This document shows, piece by piece, positions 61,771-64,000 of a DNA stretch of 64,000 bases (its first letter is position 1; each line of letters opens with the position of its first letter). The notes beneath the pieces are model-generated. The model did not search any database, had not been told where the DNA came from, and saw only the letters and a program-made list of their open reading frames with translations. The DNA comes from Pseudoduganella guangdongensis. Its GTDB lineage: Bacteria > Pseudomonadota > Gammaproteobacteria > Burkholderiales > Burkholderiaceae_D. The stretch lies in NCBI RefSeq assembly GCF_009857475.1, contig NZ_WWCJ01000002.1:186001-250000 (forward strand). Direction: 5' to 3'. The translations under genes were made by a program, and so were the position numbers.

Positions 61771-62730
61771 ATGAACAAAAAGCTGGGCTACACCATCGCA
61801 TTCGCGCTGGCGCTGGCTGCGCCGTTCATCGGCTACCCGGTGCTGCTGATGAAGCTCTTGTGCTTCGCCCTGTTCGCCTGCGCCTTCAACCTGCTGATCG
61901 GCTTTACCGGTTTGCTCTCGTTCGGCCATGCCGCCTTCTTCGGCGCCGCCGGCTACGTGGCCGGCAACGCGATGAAGACCTGGGGACTGCCCTTCGAAGC
62001 CAGCTTGCTCGTGGCCGTATTGTCCAGCGCCGTGCTGGGCGCATTGATGGGCGGCCTGGCGATCCGGCGGCAAGGCATTTACTTCTCCATGATCACGCTG
62101 GCTTTGGCGCAGATGGTGTATTTTGGCGCGCTGCGTTTTACAGATTTCACCGGCGGCGAAGACGGCCTGCAAGGCGTCCCGCGCGGCAAACTGTTCGGCG
62201 TGCTGGACCTGGGCAACGACCTGGCGATGTACTACGTAGTGCTCGGGATCTTCATCGCAGGCTTCGCGCTGATTGTGCGGACGGTGCATTCCCCGTTCGG
62301 CCAGGTGCTGAAAGCGATTAAGGAGAACGAACCGCGCGCCATGTCGCTCGGCTACGACGTGGACCGCTACAAGTTGGTGGCGTTCGTATTGTCCGCCTCA
62401 CTGGCGGCCCTGGCCGGCGCCACGAAGACGATTGTGCTTGGCTTCGAGACCTTGACCGACGTGCACTGGACCATGTCCGGATTGGTTATCCTGATGACGC
62501 TGGTAGGCGGCATGGGCACCCTGGCCGGCCCGATCATCGGTGCCGTGTTGATCATCGCATTGGAAAACAAGCTTGGCGACTTCGGCAGCATGATGGCCAG
62601 CAGCACCGGCATCGAATGGTTCAACACTCTAGGCGAAGCAGTCAGCCTGGTGACCGGCCTGATCTTTGTCGCCTGCGTACTCCTGTTCCGCAAAGGCATC
62701 GTCGGCGAACTGCTCGCCCGCGCCCGCTGA
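61771..62730 (+). CDS. livM: Branched-chain amino acid-type ABC permease 2 (LivM-like)
   Basis: A 319-residue permease: 'FAACAFNLLIGF'-like N-terminal part reading 'ALFACAFNLLIGFTGLLSFG', 'HAAFFGAAGYVAGNAMKTWG', and 'IKENEPRAMSLGYDVDRYKL' as the ATPase-contact loop. It completes the importer with livH. The gene ends just before the left REP unit of the RAYT element, which may provide the transcript's 3' hairpin. Confidence 0.94.
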   Translation: MNKKLGYTIAFALALAAPFIGYPVLLMKLLCFALFACAFNLLIGFTGLLSFGHAAFFGAAGYVAGNAMKTWGLPFEASLLVAVLSSAVLGALMGGLAIRRQGIYFSMITLALAQMVYFGALRFTDFTGGEDGLQGVPRGKLFGVLDLGNDLAMYYVVLGIFIAGFALIVRTVHSPFGQVLKAIKENEPRAMSLGYDVDRYKLVAFVLSASLAALAGATKTIVLGFETLTDVHWTMSGLVILMTLVGGMGTLAGPIIGAVLIIALENKLGDFGSMMASSTGIEWFNTLGEAVSLVTGLIFVACVLLFRKGIVGELLARAR

Positions 62731-62734
62731 GCCT

Positions 62735-62771
62735 GTGGCAACCTTGGGGTCAGACCCTTTGGTTGACACGG
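62735..62771. repeat. REP unit, left of RAYT
   Basis: A 37-base quasi-palindrome: outer arms GTGGCAACC and GGTTGACAC around a core with GGGGTCAGACCC. It is oppositely oriented to the right-hand unit at 63602-63638, and the pair brackets the transposase gene. It also follows livM, so it can act as a 3' hairpin. Confidence 0.75.
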
Positions 62772-62773
62772 AC

Positions 62774-63538
62774 TCAACCGTCTAGCTCGGGGAAGCTGAT
62801 GATGGCACGACTGATTGTCCGGGTCGACACGCCGAAGAATGCGCTGATTTGCTCTCGTGTATGGGCGCAGGATTGGAATGCCCTCGCCATTGCTTCGGTT
62901 TGATTGGGGTATTTGTCAGCGTACTCTTGTAGGGATAGCGCTTGCTCGCGCTTTTCGTTTGGCGTCTGACGGTAGAACTGCAGGGGATTCTGCATCTGTA
63001 TGCCAGCCATGACGAAGGCTGCGTAGCGAGGCGTTGGTTCGTCGCACTCGAACTGGCCGAGGATCCATTTGGTCTCCAGCCAGATTGGCGCTGCTTCGGG
63101 CGCGAGGATGTAGCGGTGGTGGCTCCATTTCCAGTCGGCTGGATTCTCCACCAGCTTCGCCCGTACCGGATTCAGCACCACATAACGGGCCACAGCCAAT
63201 AGTTGCTGGATATGCTTGACTAGCACCGCATGGAAGCGTCCTTGAATGACGTGCCCCGAGGTTCCATGCCGCTTGTTGAAATGCTGGCAATACCGCGCGT
63301 TCAACATATGCATGGCTTCGGATAGGTTGGGGATAGGGGTTTCAATCAGCAGGTGGTAATGATTCGGCATCAGGCAATAGCCCATCACCTTGATGGAATA
63401 TTTCCCTGCAACTTCCCCCAGCAGATCGAGCCAGATCAAGTGGTCGCGCTCATCCAGGAATATGGGAGCACGCCGATTTCCACGTGAAGTCACATGATAA
63501 ATCGCGCCAGGAAATAGAATGCGTAATGGTCGGCTCAT
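62774..63538 (-). mobile_element. REP-associated tyrosine transposase (RAYT, Y1_Tnp/TnpA-REP)
   Basis: A 254-residue single-strand transposase of the IS200-like family. It starts 'MSRPLRILFPGAIYHVTSRG', with HUH motif 'YCLMPNHYHLLIETP' and the catalytic Tyr region 'AVARYVVLNPVRAKLVENP'. A C-terminal helix-turn-helix ('TREQISAFFGVSTRTISRAI') is typical of the RAYT group that also binds REP DNA. The gene is intact and bracketed by REP units, so it is likely functional or only recently immobile. RAYTs spread REPs and do not move as classical insertion sequences. Confidence 0.93.
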
Positions 63539-63601
63539 GCTCCCACCTTAGCCCAAAGGGTATCGGAGACCTTGATCCTGCTCAGGGTATTTGCTTAGCC
63601 C

Positions 63602-63638
63602 GTGGCAAGCAAAGGGTCTGACCCCAAGGTTGACACGG
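63602..63638. repeat. REP unit, right of RAYT
   Basis: A 37-base quasi-palindrome with outer arms GTGGCAAGC and GGTTGACACGG and core GGGTCTGACCCC, the reverse complement of the left unit's core with one mismatch. It lies 64 bases upstream of the RAYT start and 66 bases before the TauE/SafE-type permease start. Confidence 0.75.
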
Positions 63639-63703
63639 GCTCGGCAGCGGGGGATTGGCTTCCCTCGTACAATGGCGGACTTGCGTGTATTGCTGGGGTT
63701 GAG

Positions 63704-64000
63704 ATGGTTGAGTATGGCTTGTTGGCGGGGGCTGCCTTTGCGGCGGGTTTTGTGGATGCTGTCGTGGGCGGTGGTGGGTTGATCCAGATTCCGGCGCTGT
63801 TCTCGGCGATGGGTAGCACGCCTCCGGCTACCTTGCTGGGGACGAATAAGGTTGCCAGCGTTTTTGGTACCAGCGCGGCAGCCGTGAATTATGCGCGTCG
63901 GACACAGATCGCGTGGTCGACCGTGGCGCCGGCGGCAATCGCGGCTTTCCTGTTTGCCTTCCTTGGCGCCTTTACCGTGACCAGGATCCCTCCTGATTTC
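63704..64000 (+). CDS. TauE/SafE (TSUP) family permease, 3' end cut by the window
   Basis: The first 99 codons of a membrane protein. It starts 'MVEYGLLAGAAFAAGFVDAV' with 'VGGGGLIQIPALFSAMG' and 'PPATLLGTNKVASVFGTSAA', the duplicated-loop motif of TSUP/TauE family transporters for sulfonates, sulfite or other organic anions. The ATG at 63704 has GGGGTTGAG upstream. The ligand and full length cannot be seen. Confidence 0.9.
   Translation, partial: MVEYGLLAGAAFAAGFVDAVVGGGGLIQIPALFSAMGSTPPATLLGTNKVASVFGTSAAAVNYARRTQIAWSTVAPAAIAAFLFAFLGAFTVTRIPPDF

Noticed and set aside
1-64000. CRISPR arrays, tRNA, rRNA genes and phage integrases
   Set aside because: No regularly spaced repeat array, no tRNA T-loop pattern in context and no integrase-like protein was found.

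Overview
The window looks like a chromosomal segment of a beta-proteobacterium of the Oxalobacteraceae (Massilia/Duganella type). The core genes resemble that family: high GC, paired glmU/glmS, a DUF6279 lipoprotein, a YfhL-type ferredoxin, PutA with a divergent Lrp regulator, a Bug (TctC) binding protein, and abundant c-di-GMP and chemotaxis genes. This assignment is by protein resemblance only; no rRNA or tRNA gene was seen.

Region by region. (1) 1-11340: a cupin-like protein cut by the window edge, followed by two exported CBM5/12 chitinases (GH18 and GH19). Then come a vWA lipoprotein, a DUF1501/DUF1800 pair, a small periplasmic binding protein and a Bug-type binding protein. (2) about 11341-37213: an accessory block that appears to have lower GC and is rich in small detoxification-type enzymes. 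It holds three NTF2/SnoaL proteins, a MoaF-like protein, three alpha/beta hydrolases, an azoreductase, an isochorismatase-fold hydrolase, a pirin, a catalase, an SDR, an F420-type NADP reductase, two AraC paralogues and a TetR regulator. It also contains a GAF-GGDEF-EAL protein, a chemoreceptor, a Kef-type antiporter and a patatin lipoprotein. A broken PIN-domain toxin lies at its left edge and a start-less coding remnant at its right edge, next to glmS. No integrase or tRNA att site was seen. (3) 37214-52011: core housekeeping genes: glmS, an Lrp gene with two identical palindromes before its start, a DnaA-box-like cluster, acpH, glmU, a DUF6279 lipoprotein, rsmD, coaD, a ferredoxin, a chalcone-isomerase-fold protein, a LysR regulator, putA with its Lrp regulator, a cytochrome b and mtnN. 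(4) 52012-55527: a large Cache-PAS-GGDEF-EAL protein flanked by two equal-length 170-bp direct repeats whose ends carry DnaA-box-like sequence. (5) 55528-62730: a tight seven-gene operon of nitronate monooxygenase, GMC oxidoreductase and a LivGFKHM-type ABC importer. (6) 62735-63638: a REP-associated tyrosine transposase (RAYT) between two oppositely oriented 37-bp REP units. A TauE/SafE-type permease then runs off the window.

Functional themes are chitin breakdown at the left edge, oxidative and electrophile stress handling in the accessory block, cell-wall precursor synthesis and proline catabolism in the core, and import plus oxidation of an unknown small organic substrate by the right-hand operon. 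The most unusual structures are non-coding: the 170-bp repeat pair, the DnaA-box-like cluster between the lrp gene and acpH, the Lrp palindromes, the hairpin in the putA leader, and REP/BIME elements sharing a GGGGTCAG core.
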